NCBI RefSeq assembly: GCF_001881495.1
Contig: NZ_LUKY01000033.1
Span: 124,001-188,000, forward strand
Source of the DNA: Candidatus Rickettsiella isopodorum
GTDB taxonomy: Bacteria; Pseudomonadota; Gammaproteobacteria; Diplorickettsiales; Diplorickettsiaceae
Direction: 5' to 3'
Length of the DNA: 64,000 bases
Under the pieces are notes generated by a model, which was given only the letters and a program-made list of their open reading frames with translations, ran no database searches and was not told the DNA's origin. Below are positions 46,137 through 54,073 of this stretch, one piece after another (within the stretch, counting starts at the first letter, position 1; each line of letters opens with the position of its first letter). The translations under genes were made by a program, and so were the position numbers.

Positions 46137-46866
46137 TCTAATCATTCCTGATTGGCCCGCTCCAAGCTGGATCAAAGCCTACACTACCACTCGACTAGGC
46201 GGTGTTAGCCAAAGCCCCTATGTTAGTTTAAATATTGCCATGCATGTAGGTGACAATTTAGATGATGTCACTAAAAATCGCCAATTACTACAAAAGTACT
46301 TATATCTAAAAAAATCCATTATCTGGTTAGAACAAATACATGGGAACACTGCTATTTCAGCTGATGATCCCATCGATAGTCTTGCAGCTGATGCTATTTA
46401 TTCAAGAACAGGACAAACGGTTTGCGCCGTACAAACCGCCGACTGCTTACCTCTATTGGTTTGTAGTTCCAACAGTTATTGTGTCGCAGCCATTCACGCA
46501 GGCTGGAAAGGCTTAAGTAGTGGTATTATCGAAAATACTATCCGTGCATTAGGTTTACCACCCAGAGAGATATTAGTTTGGTTAGGACCTGCTATCGGCC
46601 CTCAAGCTTTTACAGTCGGAGAAGAAGTTTTTCAGTCTTTCATAGACAAAGATCAGGCTGCTGAAACAGCTTTTCAGCCTATAAAGAACAAAAGATGGCA
46701 AGCCAATCTATATAAATTGGCCCAACAACGTTTGCTCAAACTAGGAATTACCTCCATCTATGGAGGTAATTTCTGTACTTATTCCGACAAGCTTCGTTTT
46801 TTTTCTTATCGCAGAGACCAAATAACAGGGCGTATGCTAAGCCTCATTTGGATAAACTTACCTTAA
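46129..46866 (+). CDS. pgeF: Peptidoglycan editing factor PgeF (laccase-domain, YfiH)
   Basis: PgeF hydrolyses UDP-MurNAc-L-Ser and so prevents misincorporation of serine into the cell wall; older annotations call it polyphenol oxidase. The 245-residue product has the conserved metal-binding His/Cys pattern in LEQIHGNTA, VQTADCLPLLVC and AAIHAGWKGL, and ends FFSYRRDQITGRMLSLIW. The start overlaps rluD by 8 bases, the usual gene arrangement. Confidence 0.93.
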   Translation: MLDLIIPDWPAPSWIKAYTTTRLGGVSQSPYVSLNIAMHVGDNLDDVTKNRQLLQKYLYLKKSIIWLEQIHGNTAISADDPIDSLAADAIYSRTGQTVCAVQTADCLPLLVCSSNSYCVAAIHAGWKGLSSGIIENTIRALGLPPREILVWLGPAIGPQAFTVGEEVFQSFIDKDQAAETAFQPIKNKRWQANLYKLAQQRLLKLGITSIYGGNFCTYSDKLRFFSYRRDQITGRMLSLIWINLP

Positions 46867-46949
46867 CCTCAAAGTGTGTTAATTTTTCTTTCTCTAAAAT
46901 AAAGGGTATTTATACGTTATCTAGTTTAATTTTACTCTTCGAAAAAGAA

Positions 46950-47249
46950 TTATTTCGTAGGCACGGGCGATTTAGACATAGGATTTTCTATAGAGTTTTC
47001 TGTTACCGTTGCTTTTGACAAACTTTTCAAGAAAAAATTTAAATTTTTCCCTACGTTATCTTGATTTCCTGTTAAGCCTTGGTTCATATCTGATAAAGAC
47101 TTTTCACTATTATCAAAAGGAGTTGAAGTTAATGTGGTTGATCCTAATTCTTTCGTTTTTTGCCAATACAAAGCTTTTTTCGCCAGCCCTAATGGAGTTG
47201 AATTTCTTGTACAATAAGTAGCATATATCCCTGTAACTTTTCGAATCAT
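46950..47249 (-). CDS. Hypothetical 99-residue protein
   Basis: The family was not recognised. The product starts MIRKVTGIYATYCTRNSTPL and continues with a Ser/Thr/Asn-rich, apparently disordered region ending MSKSPVPTK. There is no signal peptide or membrane span. An AGAAGG site 7 bases before the ATG at 47249 supports translation. It is alone between the convergent pgeF and a CorC-type gene. A lineage-specific protein is likely. Its polar, disordered C-terminus would also fit a secretion substrate, but this is only a guess. Confidence 0.6.
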   Translation of the reverse strand: MIRKVTGIYATYCTRNSTPLGLAKKALYWQKTKELGSTTLTSTPFDNSEKSLSDMNQGLTGNQDNVGKNLNFFLKSLSKATVTENSIENPMSKSPVPTK

Positions 47250-47350
47250 TTCATAGCCTTCTAAAAAAAATTAATTCAATAAAAATATCCGTAAGTAATT
47301 ATATCAACTATTTATTTTTTTTCAAAAAAATAAATTTAATAGAAAATATT

Positions 47351-48625
47351 TTAAATATTTTTAGATAAAACAGGGTGACTTGGAAATATTTTAACAGTTT
47401 TAATCATATTATCTTTAATCAAAATAACTTCCATCGTTTTATTTTCAAACTGAAAGATAGTCCCTACTTTGGGAATCACTTCAAGTGTCTCAATAATTAA
47501 TCCGCTTAAAGTTTTAGGGCCTCGTAATGGTAGATTTAAATTTAATTGACGATTTAAATCGCGCAATGCAATTCCTCCGTCTATCAAATAACTTCCATCT
47601 GCTTGTAATGAAACGGCACGGCGCATTAATGCCATATCAGTGGTAAATTCACCAACAATTTCTTCTAGTATGTCTTCTAAGGTAATCAGTCCCTGAATTT
47701 CACCATATTCATTGACAACCAAACCAATACGATGCTTCTCACGACGAAAATTTAACAATTGACTATTTAAAGCCGTTGCTTCAGGTATAAAATGAACTTC
47801 TTCTGCCGCTTCGATCAATACTTCCTTACTTAATTGTTGTTTACTTAAACTATTTAAAACTTTTCGAAAATGTAAAATACCTATTATCTCATCAACAGAA
47901 TTTCGATAAATCGGTAACCGTGTATATTCACTCTTAATTAATTGCTTTAAAATCGATTCCCAAGACTGATTAATATCAATACCAATAATTTCCTGTCTAG
48001 GAATCATAATATCTTCTACGGTTACTTTGCCTAACTCAAGTACTTTGAGTAACATATTTTTATAATCATTAGGCATATGCCCAGTACCCTCGCGTAATAA
48101 ACTCACTAATTCTTCGCGAGATAATTGTTCAACCGTCAATTTCGGAATTTTTACTCCCAGTAGTTGTAAGGTAGTATTCGCTAATAAATTGGTTAGCCAA
48201 ACAAAAGGATATAGAATATGTAATAAAATAATTAAAGGCCAAACGGCAAACAACGCTATCGGTTGGGGATATAAGGTTGCTAAAGTTTTTGGCGCTACTT
48301 CACAAAAAATTAAAACCACAAAAGTAAGTGCTAAGGTTGCTAAAAAAACACCGGATGTCGAAAAATAATGTAATGCAAGCAACGTAACGACAGCAGAAGC
48401 AAGAATATCAGCAAAAGTTCCGCATAAAAGGATAACCCCAAGCAAACGATCCGGTCTTTTTAATAAGTCCTGTACACGTTTAGCAAGCAGGTTATGATGC
48501 CTCACTAAATGGCGCAATCGATACCTATTTATAGATAACATGGCTGCTTCTGCCAATGAAAAAAATACAGCCGCTAGTAATAAAAAAACTAATAAACCAA
48601 CAAGAAATGCAAATGAATAATGCAT
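47351..48625 (-). CDS. CorC/CNNM-type transporter (DUF21, CBS pair, CorC domain), YfjD-like
   Basis: The 424-residue membrane protein has an N-terminal DUF21/CNNM domain with several helices (about 5-150) and FFSLAEAAMLSINRYRLRHL. A CBS-domain pair follows (about 195-320: VEDIMIPRQEIIGIDI and RLPIYRNSVDEIIGILHFRK), then a C-terminal CorC domain (about 335-415). Such proteins are linked to magnesium/cobalt efflux and resistance. The ypjD-yfjD pair next to ffh is the same neighbourhood as in E. coli. It is 17 bases from the ypjD fragment on the same strand. Confidence 0.9.
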   Translation of the reverse strand: MHYSFAFLVGLLVFLLLAAVFFSLAEAAMLSINRYRLRHLVRHHNLLAKRVQDLLKRPDRLLGVILLCGTFADILASAVVTLLALHYFSTSGVFLATLALTFVVLIFCEVAPKTLATLYPQPIALFAVWPLIILLHILYPFVWLTNLLANTTLQLLGVKIPKLTVEQLSREELVSLLREGTGHMPNDYKNMLLKVLELGKVTVEDIMIPRQEIIGIDINQSWESILKQLIKSEYTRLPIYRNSVDEIIGILHFRKVLNSLSKQQLSKEVLIEAAEEVHFIPEATALNSQLLNFRREKHRIGLVVNEYGEIQGLITLEDILEEIVGEFTTDMALMRRAVSLQADGSYLIDGGIALRDLNRQLNLNLPLRGPKTLSGLIIETLEVIPKVGTIFQFENKTMEVILIKDNMIKTVKIFPSHPVLSKNI

Positions 48626-48642
48626 GCGTTAGGTCTCATCCT

Positions 48643-49080
48643 TTAAAGATTAGGCATGAAAAAAATTGCTCCTAAATAAACAATTCCAATCAAACTAGCG
48701 CCAATTAGTGTCCAGCTAATCGCAATTTTTCCTCTCCAGCCAAAATAACTTCTCCCGATTAATAGCATTAAAAGTACCCCCCAGGCTAGCAATGATATAA
48801 GTATTTTTTGCCACAAGCGATGCTCAAAAACAGGATGGAATAAAATCATGCTCGTTGCCAAAACTAAAGTCAGTAAAATGATAGCGATAGCAATTAGCTT
48901 AAAAAGGTAGGTTTCCATCACTTCTAAAGGTGGGAAATATTGAATAAATCCAACCGCTTGTTTATGCTTAAGCATCCATTCTTGGCTAGCCAATAACAAT
49001 GCTTGGAGTGACGCGCTAACCAAAACAATCAGTGCAAGAGTCGAAAGAAAAATATGAATTAAATCAGCATAGGGCGCCAT
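48643..49080 (-). CDS. ypjD: YpjD-like CcsA-family membrane protein, N-terminally truncated
   Basis: The 145-residue product corresponds to roughly the C-terminal half of E. coli YpjD (about 263 residues, cytochrome c assembly/CcsA superfamily). It has four hydrophobic helices and matching stretches such as HIFLSTLALIVLVSASLQAL, FPPLEVMETYLFKL, ISLLAWGVLLMLLIGRSYFG and WRGK. About 115 N-terminal residues are missing, and an in-frame TGA lies 4 codons upstream of the ATG. Only 162 bases separate it from the divergent ffh, so the 5' half has been deleted. It is either a pseudogene or a shortened functional variant. Neighbours ffh and the CorC gene confirm orthology. Confidence 0.78.
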   Translation of the reverse strand: MAPYADLIHIFLSTLALIVLVSASLQALLLASQEWMLKHKQAVGFIQYFPPLEVMETYLFKLIAIAIILLTLVLATSMILFHPVFEHRLWQKILISLLAWGVLLMLLIGRSYFGWRGKIAISWTLIGASLIGIVYLGAIFFMPNL

Positions 49081-49242
49081 AATGAAACTCGCTCACTCCT
49101 CAGCTAAACTGGTACAATAACAATAGCAGAATTTTTTTGGTCATTCATCATGCCTCTTATTACTCAGGCTCTCTACTGTACTACTTCGCGTAGGCTTAGC
49201 CTTTTTTAAAAATTATGATAAACCCAGGATCACTATAAAATC

Positions 49243-50598
49243 ATGTTTGACAACTTAACAGCTCGATTAAAACAATCTTTTAAAAACATTCGTGGCCAAG
49301 GCCGCTTAAGTGAACATAACATTAAGGAAAGTCTACGTGAAGTAAAAAAAGCTTTAATAGAAGCGGATGTCGCCTACCCTGTTGTTAAAACAATCATCGA
49401 ACAAGTACGCCAAGGCGCCATTGGACAAAAAGTCACAGAAAGCTTAGCGCCTGGTCAAGCCTTTATAAAAATTGTCAGTGATACCTTAACTAATATAATG
49501 GGTAATGATTTATCCGAATTAAATCTTTCCACACAAGCACCGGTTGTAATTATGGTGGTCGGATTACAAGGTTCGGGAAAGACAACAACGGTTGCAAAAT
49601 TAGCTTATTGGTTAAAAGAACAAAAAAATAAATCGGTTTTAGTGACTAGCACCGACATTCATCGCCCTGCCGCTATTTTACAACTTGAAAGCTTGACCGA
49701 AAGTATCGGTGTATTTTTTCATACGAGTAACGCCTCACAAACCCCTACTTATATCGTTCAAACTGCTATTCAAGCCGCCCGTAATAAAGGGGTAGATGTT
49801 GTTATTATCGATACAGCCGGTCGTTTGCATATTGATACCGGCATGATGGATGAAGTGCACACTATCCATACTATTAGTAATCCCGTAGAAACCTTATTTG
49901 TACTCGATAGCATGATGGGTCAAGATGCTGTAAAAACAGCAAAAGGTTTTGATGAAATAATCCCCCTCTCTGGGATTATTCTGAGTAAAATGGACGGTGA
50001 TGCGCGCGGAGGGGCTGCTTTATCTATAAAATTTATTTTAGGTAAACCGATTAAATTTATCGGCTCAGGCGAAAAAGTAACGGCTCTAGAGCCTTTTTAC
50101 CCTGATAGAATTGCTTCGCGCATACTCGGTATGGGTGATGTCCTTTCTTTAGTTGAAGAAGTACAACGCCATAGCGATCAAAAAGCAGTACAAAAACTCA
50201 ATCAAAAATTACAAAAAGGTAAAAAATTTGATCTGCAGGATTTTTTAAATCAGCTCATACAAATGGACAATATGGGAGGAATGGAGAAACTCTTAGGAAA
50301 GCTTCCTGATGGCAATAATGCTGCTTTATTGGCTAACGCTAAAAATACACTGAATAAAAAATTAACCTCAAAAATGCAAGCAATCATATGCTCTATGACT
50401 AAAAAAGAAAGGCTTTTCCCAGACATTATCCAGGGATCCAGAAAACGTCGTATCGCCTCTGGCTCAGGAACCCAAATTCAAGATGTTAATCAACTATTAA
50501 AGCAGTTCAACCAAATGCAAAAAATGATGAAGCGTTTGTCTAAGCCTGGCTCAATGACGAAACTTCTACAAGGACTACAGAACCATTACCCTCGATAG
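49243..50598 (+). CDS. ffh: Signal recognition particle protein Ffh
   Basis: Ffh binds signal sequences of nascent membrane proteins with 4.5S RNA and delivers them to FtsY at the membrane. The 451-residue product has the N domain, the GTPase domain with GLQGSGKTTTVAKLAYWL (P loop, about 108-125), DTAGRLHID and ILSKMDGDARGGAALS. It ends in the Met-rich M domain containing MKRLSKPGSMTKLLQGL. It heads the run leading into rpsP-rimM-trmD-rplS, a classic gammaproteobacterial order. Confidence 0.97.
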   Translation: MFDNLTARLKQSFKNIRGQGRLSEHNIKESLREVKKALIEADVAYPVVKTIIEQVRQGAIGQKVTESLAPGQAFIKIVSDTLTNIMGNDLSELNLSTQAPVVIMVVGLQGSGKTTTVAKLAYWLKEQKNKSVLVTSTDIHRPAAILQLESLTESIGVFFHTSNASQTPTYIVQTAIQAARNKGVDVVIIDTAGRLHIDTGMMDEVHTIHTISNPVETLFVLDSMMGQDAVKTAKGFDEIIPLSGIILSKMDGDARGGAALSIKFILGKPIKFIGSGEKVTALEPFYPDRIASRILGMGDVLSLVEEVQRHSDQKAVQKLNQKLQKGKKFDLQDFLNQLIQMDNMGGMEKLLGKLPDGNNAALLANAKNTLNKKLTSKMQAIICSMTKKERLFPDIIQGSRKRRIASGSGTQIQDVNQLLKQFNQMQKMMKRLSKPGSMTKLLQGLQNHYPR

Positions 50599-50755
50599 CA
50601 GAAACCCGAATAAAAGCCTTCCCAAATTAATAAAATTTGCGTAGAATTCGGTGAGGTTTCAATCTGGCAAGCTTATTAAAATACTTGCTATTAACGTAAT
50701 CTCACTCAATTGAGCGTTTAAATAGACAGTACAAATAGAGAGGAAAATTTATTCC

Positions 50756-51040
50756 ATGGTTACCATTCGTTTAGCACGAGGAGGCCGTACAGAGCGCCCC
50801 TTCTATCACATTGTTGTAACAGATAGCCGAAAACCCCGTGATGGACGCTACATTGAGCGTTTAGGTTTTTATAATCCTGTTGCTGCAGGTAAAGAAATAG
50901 AGCTAAAGATTACAGAAGATAGGGTTAACTATTGGTTATCCCAAGGGGCTCAGCCTTCAGAGCAAGTCCAAAGTCTTCTGAAAAAGGCTAGAAAAGTAGC
51001 TAATACTAAGCAAACTAACAACCAGGCGATAGCTGCTTAA
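50756..51040 (+). CDS. rpsP: 30S ribosomal protein bS16
   Basis: bS16 is a small-subunit assembly protein. The 94-residue product begins [20 protein letters not shown] and contains [21 protein letters not shown], both diagnostic. A GAGAGGAA site precedes the ATG. It normally forms a tight operon with rimM, trmD and rplS. Here a 202-base gap holding a dispersed repeat lies between rpsP and rimM, which may alter the relative expression of the distal genes. Confidence 0.97.
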   Translation: MVTIRLARGGRTERPFYHIVVTDSRKPRDGRYIERLGFYNPVAAGKEIELKITEDRVNYWLSQGAQPSEQVQSLLKKARKVANTKQTNNQAIAA

Positions 51041-51044
51041 TATA

Positions 51045-51151
51045 GTCTTCGCACTTGAATTTTTGTCTGTGTCGCCGATCAACTCGAAATCATGGTTGTG
51101 TATATACCCGGCCACATGGGCGCGGCACTTGACAAAAATCCCACTGCTGTG
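51045..51151 (-). repeat. Dispersed intergenic repeat, copy 3, between rpsP and rimM
   Basis: On the minus strand it starts CACAGCAGTGGGATTTTTGT and ends GACACAGACAAAAATTCAAG then TGCGAAGAC. The left ATTTTTGTC and the right GACAAAAAT are exact inverse complements, so a transcript could close a stem over a ~75-base loop. It begins 4 bases after the rpsP stop codon and thus sits inside the ribosomal protein operon in reverse orientation. Confidence 0.87.
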
Positions 51152-51242
51152 TGAGTAATATATTACCATCTCCTTAAATCAAGACTACCTCTCTGCATTA
51201 GATGATTAATAAAATGCCTATCATTGAGTAAAAGAGGTAAAA

Positions 51243-51758
51243 ATGACGAAAAAAAAGGTCTTAGTAGGTACTATAGGAAAACCTTACGGTGTCAAAGGGT
51301 GGGTTAAAATTAATTCTTATACAGAACCTGTTAGTAATATTATCGATTATCAACCCTGGTATTTAGAAGCACCTAATAAATCCTCTTCCCCAGCTATTCT
51401 AATTGAAATAATAGATTGCCGTCTTCATGGTCAACAGATATTAGCACTACTCGCCAACTGTACAACACCTGAATCAGCATGTCTTTATACAAATTATAAA
51501 ATCTATGTTGATAGACAAAAATTCTTTCCCTTAACAGCGCGTGAATACTACTGGATAGATTTAGAAGGCTTAAAAGTCTATACCTGTGAAAACATTTATC
51601 TCGGCACAATCTCAGCTATCTTTGCTACGGGTGCTAACGATGTATTGGTAATTACTGATAAAAAAAGGCATTTAATTCCCTTTTTATTAGATCAAACCAT
51701 TAAGTCTATCGATTTAGAGAATAAAACTATGATTGTCGATTGGGATGCGGAATTTTGA
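51243..51758 (+). CDS. rimM: Ribosome maturation factor RimM
   Basis: RimM assists maturation of the 30S head domain near bS19. The 171-residue product starts with the family sequence VLVGTIGKPYGVKGWVKINSY, has an N-terminal RimM beta-barrel and a C-terminal PRC-barrel with YYWIDLEGLKVY and GANDVLVITD. An AGAGGT site precedes the ATG. Its stop codon overlaps the trmD start (TGATG). Confidence 0.95.
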   Translation: MTKKKVLVGTIGKPYGVKGWVKINSYTEPVSNIIDYQPWYLEAPNKSSSPAILIEIIDCRLHGQQILALLANCTTPESACLYTNYKIYVDRQKFFPLTAREYYWIDLEGLKVYTCENIYLGTISAIFATGANDVLVITDKKRHLIPFLLDQTIKSIDLENKTMIVDWDAEF

Positions 51759-52507
51759 TGGATATCCAAATTATTAGCCTATTTCCTGAAATGTTTAGTC
51801 CTTTGAATTTAAGCATACCTGGGCGCGCACAAAAAAAAGGGTTGATAAAAATATCCCATTTGAATCCCCGGGATTTTACAGAAGATAAACATAATACTGT
51901 CGATGACCGTCCTTACGGAGGCGGACCTGGCATGGTGATGAAGTTTGAGCCATTACTTGTTGCAATAAAAATGGCAAAATCACGCCAACAGACCTTACAC
52001 TCGGCTCCTCTAGTCAGCTATTTATCCCCTCAAGGAAAGCGATTCGATCAAGTAGCGGCTCAAGAATTAAGTCAACGTAAAGGACTTATTTTAATTGCGG
52101 GTCGTTATGAAGGCATCGATCAACGTCTTATAAACAGTGAAGTCGACGAGGAATGGTCTTTAGGGGATTTTATTTTGAGTGGCGGAGAGCTCGCCGCGAT
52201 GTGCCTTATTGATACGATAGTCCGCCTACAACCAGGGGCATTAGGCCATATGGAATCCGCCTCACAAGATTCCTTTAGTTCGGCTCTATTAGATTATCCA
52301 CACTATACCCGCCCTGCAAAGATAGATGGACAACAGAAGGTTCCTGATGTTTTGCTACAGGGAGACCATACCGCCATTGCTCGTTGGCGTTTAAAACAAG
52401 CTTTGGGACGAACCTGGCAACGCCGACCTGATTTATTAAAAAAGCATATACTTAGCAAGCAAGAGCAGGTATTATTGGCCGAATTCATCCGTGAAAATAG
52501 CGAATAA
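51758..52507 (+). CDS. trmD: tRNA (guanine-N1)-methyltransferase TrmD
   Basis: TrmD methylates G37 of tRNAs next to the anticodon, preventing frameshifts. The 249-residue product begins MDIQIISLFPEMFSPL and shows YGGGPGMVMKFEP, the trefoil-knot SAM site IAGRYEGIDQRLI and SLGDFILSGGELAAM. The open frame extends 6 codons upstream to a TTG, but the ATG at 51758, coupled to the rimM stop, is the correct start. Confidence 0.96.
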   Translation: MDIQIISLFPEMFSPLNLSIPGRAQKKGLIKISHLNPRDFTEDKHNTVDDRPYGGGPGMVMKFEPLLVAIKMAKSRQQTLHSAPLVSYLSPQGKRFDQVAAQELSQRKGLILIAGRYEGIDQRLINSEVDEEWSLGDFILSGGELAAMCLIDTIVRLQPGALGHMESASQDSFSSALLDYPHYTRPAKIDGQQKVPDVLLQGDHTAIARWRLKQALGRTWQRRPDLLKKHILSKQEQVLLAEFIRENSE

Positions 52508-52522
52508 AATTTGGAGTTAGTG

Positions 52523-52927
52523 ATGAGCAATCTCATACAGACTATTGAAAAAGAACAAATGCAATCAAAAAAGGACATTCCCGACTTTCGTGCTGGAGAT
52601 ACAGTTGCAGTTAAAATTAAAGTCAAAGAAGGCACACGTGAACGATTACAATCCTTTGAGGGAGTTGTTATTGCTCGACGTAATCGTGGGTTCAACTCTG
52701 CCTTTACAGTAAGAAAGATCTCACATGGTGAAGGGGTGGAACGAGTTTTTCCTCTTTATAGTCCTTTAACGGCTAGCATAGAAATTAAAAGACGTGGTGA
52801 CGTTCGAAAAGCAAAACTATATCACTTACGTAACCTTCGCGGTAAAGCAGCGCGTATTAAAGAAAAATTAATAACCACTATGCAAACTTCAAAAGAGGAA
52901 GTTAGTAATAACAATTCTATAGAATAG
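52523..52927 (+). CDS. rplS: 50S ribosomal protein bL19
   Basis: bL19 lies at the 30S-50S interface. The 134-residue product ([13 protein letters not shown]) contains [20 protein letters not shown] and [20 protein letters not shown], both diagnostic. The C-terminal tail is about 18 residues longer than in E. coli. GGAG at 52512 selects the ATG at 52523 rather than the in-frame TTG upstream. A 9-bp hairpin (52940-52948 with 52961-52969) follows the stop but lacks a T run. Confidence 0.96.
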   Translation: MSNLIQTIEKEQMQSKKDIPDFRAGDTVAVKIKVKEGTRERLQSFEGVVIARRNRGFNSAFTVRKISHGEGVERVFPLYSPLTASIEIKRRGDVRKAKLYHLRNLRGKAARIKEKLITTMQTSKEEVSNNNSIE

Positions 52928-53000
52928 ACGCCCATAACCTATGCCGACCATATTTTTATTGTTGGCATACCAAAAGCTTTAATCTCTACATAAATATACT

Positions 53001-53115
53001 CACAGCAAGGGGATTTTTGGCAAGTGCTGCAATAATGAAATAGCCTTCGTTTATTCATCAAGATACATAAGGATTGCGAACGCAGCAACACAGACAAAAA
53101 TTCAAGTACGAAGAG
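53001..53115 (+). repeat. Dispersed intergenic repeat, copy 4, upstream of ogt
   Basis: This copy begins CACAGCAAGGGGATTTTTGG then CAAGTGC, and ends GGATTGCGAACGCAGCAACA followed by CAGACAAAAATTCAAGTACG and AAGAG. Its right half is nearly identical to copy 1 in front of dnaE, including GGATTGCG and CAGCAACACAGAC. It ends 13 bases before the ogt start codon. Confidence 0.87.
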
Positions 53116-53128
53116 AACAATAAGATAA

Positions 53129-53590
53129 ATGTTTTATAAAGCTATTATCCAAACCCCCCTTGGTAAACTAGGGATATCCACTACCTGTCAATTACTTACA
53201 CAGCTTGATTTCTTAACTGATGATAAGGCATTAATTCAACCTAACGAAGAAGTTCTGTACGACATCGTCAATCAGCTTAATCAATATTTTAAACATCCCA
53301 GCTTTCAATTTAATATATCCTATCAATTACAAGGAACCCCTTTTCAGAAACGAGTTTGGCAAACCTTGAGTAAAATCCCTATACAAAAAACTGTTAGTTA
53401 TGGAACGCTCGCCAAAAAATTAAACACGGGGGCGCGAGCTATTGGTAATGCTTGCCGAGCGAATCCTCTTCCGATATTGATTCCTTGTCACCGAGTTGTT
53501 GCCCAAAAAAACTTAGGTGGCTATAAAGGAAAAGAAATATCTATAAAAAAATGGTTATTAAACCATGAATCCTATTCCACTGTATTTTAA
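53129..53590 (+). CDS. ogt: Methylated-DNA-protein cysteine methyltransferase Ogt
   Basis: Ogt removes alkyl groups from O6-alkylguanine in DNA by transfer to its own cysteine. The 153-residue product has the active-site motif PCHRVVA, the DNA-binding helix GARAIGNACRANP and the asparagine hinge TPFQKRVWQTLSKIP. The N-terminal domain is short, as is normal for Ogt. It is a single gene, and its ribosome-binding site (TAAGAT or the repeat-derived GAAGAG) is weak. Confidence 0.95.
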   Translation: MFYKAIIQTPLGKLGISTTCQLLTQLDFLTDDKALIQPNEEVLYDIVNQLNQYFKHPSFQFNISYQLQGTPFQKRVWQTLSKIPIQKTVSYGTLAKKLNTGARAIGNACRANPLPILIPCHRVVAQKNLGGYKGKEISIKKWLLNHESYSTVF

Positions 53591-53638
53591 ATAAATACAA
53601 ACATAAGGAAATTTTTTTAGCTCAATTAAAAGATAATC

Positions 53639-53770
53639 CTATTTATTAATTTCTTTTAAGCGTCGCCTGCTCAATTCATCTCTTAGCGCCTGTAAGTCTT
53701 TACTCAAAAGCGTGTAAGTTAAAACTGAAGCCGTCAAACGCCCATTGTAATAAATTCTAACTTTGTTAAT
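53639..53770 (-). pseudogene. Possible gene remnant (43-codon open frame without start)
   Basis: On the minus strand an open frame reads NGRLTASVLTYTLLSKDLQA and continues LRDELSRRRLKEINK to a TAG at 53639. Its residue composition looks protein-like, with a charged amphipathic helix at the end. A TAG lies directly upstream, and no ATG or ribosome-binding site is present. It may be the 3' relic of a decayed gene. The family was not recognised, and chance cannot be ruled out. Confidence 0.25.
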
Positions 53771-53807
53771 CTATGTAATGTGTGTTGTTAATGATCTGAT
53801 CAAGGAC

Positions 53808-53821
53808 TTAGTTTTCAATAA
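53808..53821 (+). promoter_or_regulatory. Weak LetA/GacA-type upstream box for the small RNA
   Basis: TTAGTTTTCAATAA is centred about 65 bases before the predicted RNA start. It shares the outer half-sites with the Legionella LetA site TTAGAAATTTCTAA (8 of 14 positions), and the location is where such sites activate rsmY/rsmZ. The centre does not match, so this is suggestive only. Confidence 0.3.
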
Positions 53822-53843
53822 AGATCTTAAAGTGATTATTTAT

Positions 53844-53872
53844 TTGAAAATTAATTAGAAAATCCTTATGTT
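53844..53872 (+). promoter_or_regulatory. Sigma-70-type promoter of the small RNA
   Basis: TTGAAA (53844-53849), a 17-base spacer and TATGTT (53867-53872) fit a -35/-10 pair. The start would fall at about 53880, exactly where the first hairpin of the predicted RNA begins. Confidence 0.6.
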
Positions 53873-53879
53873 ATGGGAA

Positions 53880-53981
53880 TAGATAAGGATGTCTACACTA
53901 CAAGGAGGTAGTGTTAGCAAGGATGCTACAAGGACGTTACAACACAGATAAACCCCCTTGGGCCGTTTTACGGCCCTTTTT
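53880..53981 (+). ncRNA. Predicted CsrA-sequestering small RNA, RsmY/RsmZ/CsrB-like
   Basis: In about 102 bases there are four AAGGA motifs (53885, 53902, 53919, 53930), the core of the CsrA/RsmA binding consensus RUACARGGAUGU. Three are displayed in hairpin loops: TAGA/TCTA around TAAGGATG (53880-53895), a perfect 7-bp ACACTAC/GTAGTGT stem around AAGGAG (53895-53914), and TAGC/GCTA around AAGGAT (53915-53928). The fourth, in CTACAAGGACGT, is largely single-stranded. A strong intrinsic terminator ends the RNA and a promoter of correct spacing precedes it. Family knowledge: such RNAs titrate CsrA and are switched on by LetA/GacA-type regulators, in Legionella controlling the transmissive phase. 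It has no coding potential. The CsrA gene is not in the window. Confidence 0.78.
53960..53981 (+). terminator. Rho-independent terminator of the small RNA
   Basis: GGGCCG (53960-53965) pairs with CGGCCC (53971-53976) around TTTTA and is followed by TTTTT. The direction of the T run shows that the transcript is on the plus strand. The comEC gene converges from the other side. Confidence 0.9.
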
Positions 53982-54073
53982 AATTTACACTTTTTGCATT
54001 TAAATTTTTTTCTGTGCATAAGGTTCTTTTATTAAAACTCAGTATATAAAACCTTTTATCTCCCAATACTTTA

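Noticed and set aside
49191-49208. Short AGGC-TTA-GCCT hairpin with T run upstream of ffh
   Set aside because: A 4-bp stem is too weak, and no plus-strand transcript is known to end there, since the gap lies between divergent genes.
50601-50660. Interrupted inverted repeat GAAACC-CGAAT / ATTCG-GGTTTC between ffh and rpsP
   Set aside because: The stem is interrupted and encloses a 34-base loop without a T run; not convincing as a terminator or riboregulator.
53938-53955. Partial resemblance of AACACAGATAAAC in the small RNA to the dispersed repeat end
   Set aside because: Only about ten bases match, and neither of the other conserved blocks is present.
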